Origin: Marinilabiliaceae bacterium JC017
GTDB taxonomy: Bacteria > Bacteroidota > Bacteroidia > Bacteroidales > Marinilabiliaceae
Direction: 5' to 3'
DNA length: 45,983 nucleotides
Assembly (NCBI GenBank): GCA_004296775.1
Contig: RHGE01000049.1
Span: 1 to 45,983, forward strand
Shown here: positions 44,491-45,983 of the stretch, one piece after another
Layout: each line of letters starts with the position of its first letter
Position numbering within the stretch: the first letter of the stretch is position 1
Notes under the pieces: generated by a model
The model's input: only the letters and a program-made list of their open reading frames with translations
Databases searched by the model: none
What the model was told of the DNA's origin: nothing
Program-made: the position numbers and the translations under genes

Positions 44491-45275
44491 GGTATTAATT
44501 AAAAAAATACTAATAAATGCAAATCCTTATGCTTCTCCACTTAACAGGTGACGAAAGGGTAAACAACAGCCTTCTTTTTACTAACATTTAAATACCAGAT
44601 GGACTAACAGAAATAGTCGGGTCCTGCATTTATTAAGACAAGATAAAGTGGTAACAAAATGAGTAAATGTATAGCTTAATTCTACTCACTCCTCCAGAAA
44701 AATCAGGAGGAGTGAGAATTCCAGCGAAATAATAATTCCCCAATGACACCTGACCACAATAATAACATTGCAGCCCAATTGAATCATTAGAAATAAACAT
44801 ACCCGAGCCAGCAAAAGCATACTATTCCTTCTGCTAAAGGAAAAGTTAAAACAAGCAATAACAGAATACACAAAAACTTGTTTTACTTCACCCTCCCCTC
44901 CTACAATCATTTATATTCTTCAAAATTTCTATAAAAACAAACAAAGCCATCAAATGATGGTAGAATAAAACACAATACCAACAACATTATCAGACACCGT
45001 AGTCCAACAAGCATATTCCTTTGGTTAGAGATCAGTATTTTAATTTCAGCGGTTTATAATAATGAATCCACTTTTTTGCTATTTTCGCCGAAAATACCAT
45101 CCGTTATTGGGCAAATTTAAAAGCAAAATCAGATCCTATAGCGACATAGCTTTGGCTACTTGCGAATAACCATTTGGTACTAAAAAAACACACATAATGG
45201 TGGAGACCAGCAACCACTCTTCAAACGGGGCGATACCGAAAAGCCAAACGAGTAGGAACTTTAAAAAGAATATTT
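44491..45275. other. Gene-poor gap with one perfect hairpin
   Basis: A perfect 11-bp stem (44685-44695 with 44706-44716) lies 195 bases past the exporter stop; it lacks a T run, so it is only a possible terminator. A TATTTTCG box at 45080-45087 is a weak promoter candidate for the 45276 gene. I see no supported gene or RNA here. Confidence 0.5.
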
Positions 45276-45593
45276 ATGGCTGAAATTAAAAATTTAGATG
45301 GCTTGACAGTTGACGACATCAATAGAGAACTGAATAACGGAGGAAAATTTGTCGTTTTCCAATATTGCATTTCTATTATTGTGATGACCTATAGAAAGAA
45401 TAGCGACATCTATTTCATAAAAGCTGGGGAATCATCTATTAAACACAGCATTGGCTTTACTATTTTAACCTTTATCATGGGCTGGTGGGGCATTCCCTGG
45501 GGACCTATTTACACAATAGGTGCATTGTACAAAAATTTATCAGGCGGGAAAGATATAACTCAAGAAGTCATAAATTCAATGAATTCCAATTAG
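45276..45593 (+). CDS. Conserved small membrane protein, unknown
   Basis: This is a 105-residue protein. The first part (MAEIKNLDGLTVDDINRELNNGGKFVVFQYCISIIVMTYRK) ends in a short hydrophobic stretch; a second hydrophobic segment (about 58-85) contains GWWGIPWGPIYTIGALYKNLSGGKDIT. The GWWGIPWGPI block followed by GGxDIT occurs in a widespread family of uncharacterised membrane proteins. No function is known to me. A long hairpin terminator follows. Confidence 0.8.
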   Translation: MAEIKNLDGLTVDDINRELNNGGKFVVFQYCISIIVMTYRKNSDIYFIKAGESSIKHSIGFTILTFIMGWWGIPWGPIYTIGALYKNLSGGKDITQEVINSMNSN

Positions 45594-45669
45594 ATAAGAC
45601 CAACCTATATAACACATTTTAACTCTTAGTCGACAAGTAGGCTATAGAAAGTTTATGCTTTTAACTAAC

Positions 45670-45751
45670 AACGGCCAGGTATCTGTTTTAGAAAAACCTT
45701 AGCTAGATATACACTAAAACAGTTATCTGGCCGCTTTATTTTTTTTATTAG
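45670..45751 (+). terminator. Long-stem terminator
   Basis: CGGCCAGGTATCTGTTTTAG and its near complement (ending TATCTGGCCG near 45724) form a ~20-bp stem with two mismatches, followed by CTTTATTTTTTTT. It closes the 45276 transcript and would also shield it from the transposon side. Confidence 0.8.
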
Positions 45752-45844
45752 AAATTGTTCTCAGAAAAGGATTCACCTATTATTTATTAATTTCCAAAAG
45801 ATCACTTTACAGAGCTGATTCCCGATCATTAACAAAGAAGTTGT

Positions 45845-45982
45845 TTAAAGTTGTCTAAGAAGAATAATACAAAAAGCAATGATATTTAGAGCTTTCCAAT
45901 GCGATTTTTTTGTTTCAAAACGCACAAGTATTGCCTTGAAAGCATCAAGCCATGCATTGGTTCTTTCTACGACAAAACGTTC
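45845..45982 (-). CDS. IS5-like transposase, C-terminal fragment running off the window
   Basis: The last 45 codons of a minus-strand frame read ERFVVERTNAWLDAFKAILV, RFETKKSHWKALNIIAF and end CIILLRQL. RTNAWLDAFK...RFE is the conserved C-terminal part of IS5-family DDE transposases, where the glutamate of ERTNAW belongs to the active site. The rest lies beyond the window. The IS end is probably near 45837 (GAAGTTGTTTAAAGTTG), overlapping the stop codon, but no second terminal repeat can be seen to confirm it. Confidence 0.85.
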   Translation of the reverse strand, partial: ERFVVERTNAWLDAFKAILVRFETKKSHWKALNIIAFCIILLRQL

Positions 45983-45983
45983 T

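Noticed and set aside
44686-44910. 74-codon minus-strand ORF
   Set aside because: It begins in A/T-rich noncoding DNA and ends in a hairpin arm, with no family resemblance.

Overview
The window looks like a chromosomal segment of a Bacteroidota bacterium, most likely Bacteroidales/Marinilabiliales-like. The evidence is a hybrid two-component regulator, a SusC/SusD pair controlled by an ECF sigma factor and FecR anti-sigma factor, a type IX secretion C-terminal sorting domain, lipoproteins with acidic residues after the lipidated cysteine, DUF3127, DUF4270 and DUF4907 proteins, and TAnnTTTG promoter elements about 20-35 bases before many start codons. The species cannot be named from the sequence alone.

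Layout. 1-1118: tandem ~170-bp repeats carrying short ORFs and hairpins. 1119-5372 (+): hybrid two-component regulator. 6077-8451 (-): MFS transporter and CE2-type esterase. 8703-9575 (-): cyclophilin and DUF3127 protein. 9790-16624 (-): ECF sigma, FecR, SusC, SusD glycan-uptake locus. 17072-18978 (-): LytS/LytTR-type two-component system, divergent from (+) 19217-21316, a glycine-rich lipoprotein and an outer-membrane barrel. 22375-23704 (-): Kelch lipoprotein and DUF4907, divergent from (+) 23958-26538, DUF4270 lipoprotein and barrel. 26863-37665 (-): cation/proton antiporter, T9SS-secreted protein, S41 peptidase, membrane-anchored AraC regulator, sulfatase, DPP-IV-like peptidase. 38911-42788 (+): TonB-dependent receptor, a frameshifted SUMF1-domain gene, a small membrane protein. 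43031-44490: AraC regulator divergent from a Gdx/SugE-type SMR exporter. 45276 onward: a small membrane protein, then the 3' end of an IS5-like transposase running off the window.

Much of the gene content is cell-envelope nutrient acquisition: sensing by HTCS, sigma/anti-sigma, LytS and AraC proteins; surface capture by SusD, Kelch and DUF4270 lipoproteins; import by SusC and TonB receptors; trimming by esterase, sulfatase and peptidases.

The most unusual content is intergenic. Three gene-free gaps hold three unrelated arrays of degenerate 20-21-bp units (5670-5852, 21983-22276, 38074-38206). One keeps twelve anchor motifs at exactly 21-bp intervals while unit interiors have diverged; another mixes 20- and 21-bp steps, which keeps DNA helical face but not reading frame. 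Other notable points are a three-copy dispersed repeat, a palindrome-rich MITE-like element inside a direct duplication, paired terminators whose stems survive only as minus-strand RNA, a 21-bp-spaced direct repeat that looks like an AraC operator, and a single-base frameshift separating a signal peptide from its SUMF1 domain.
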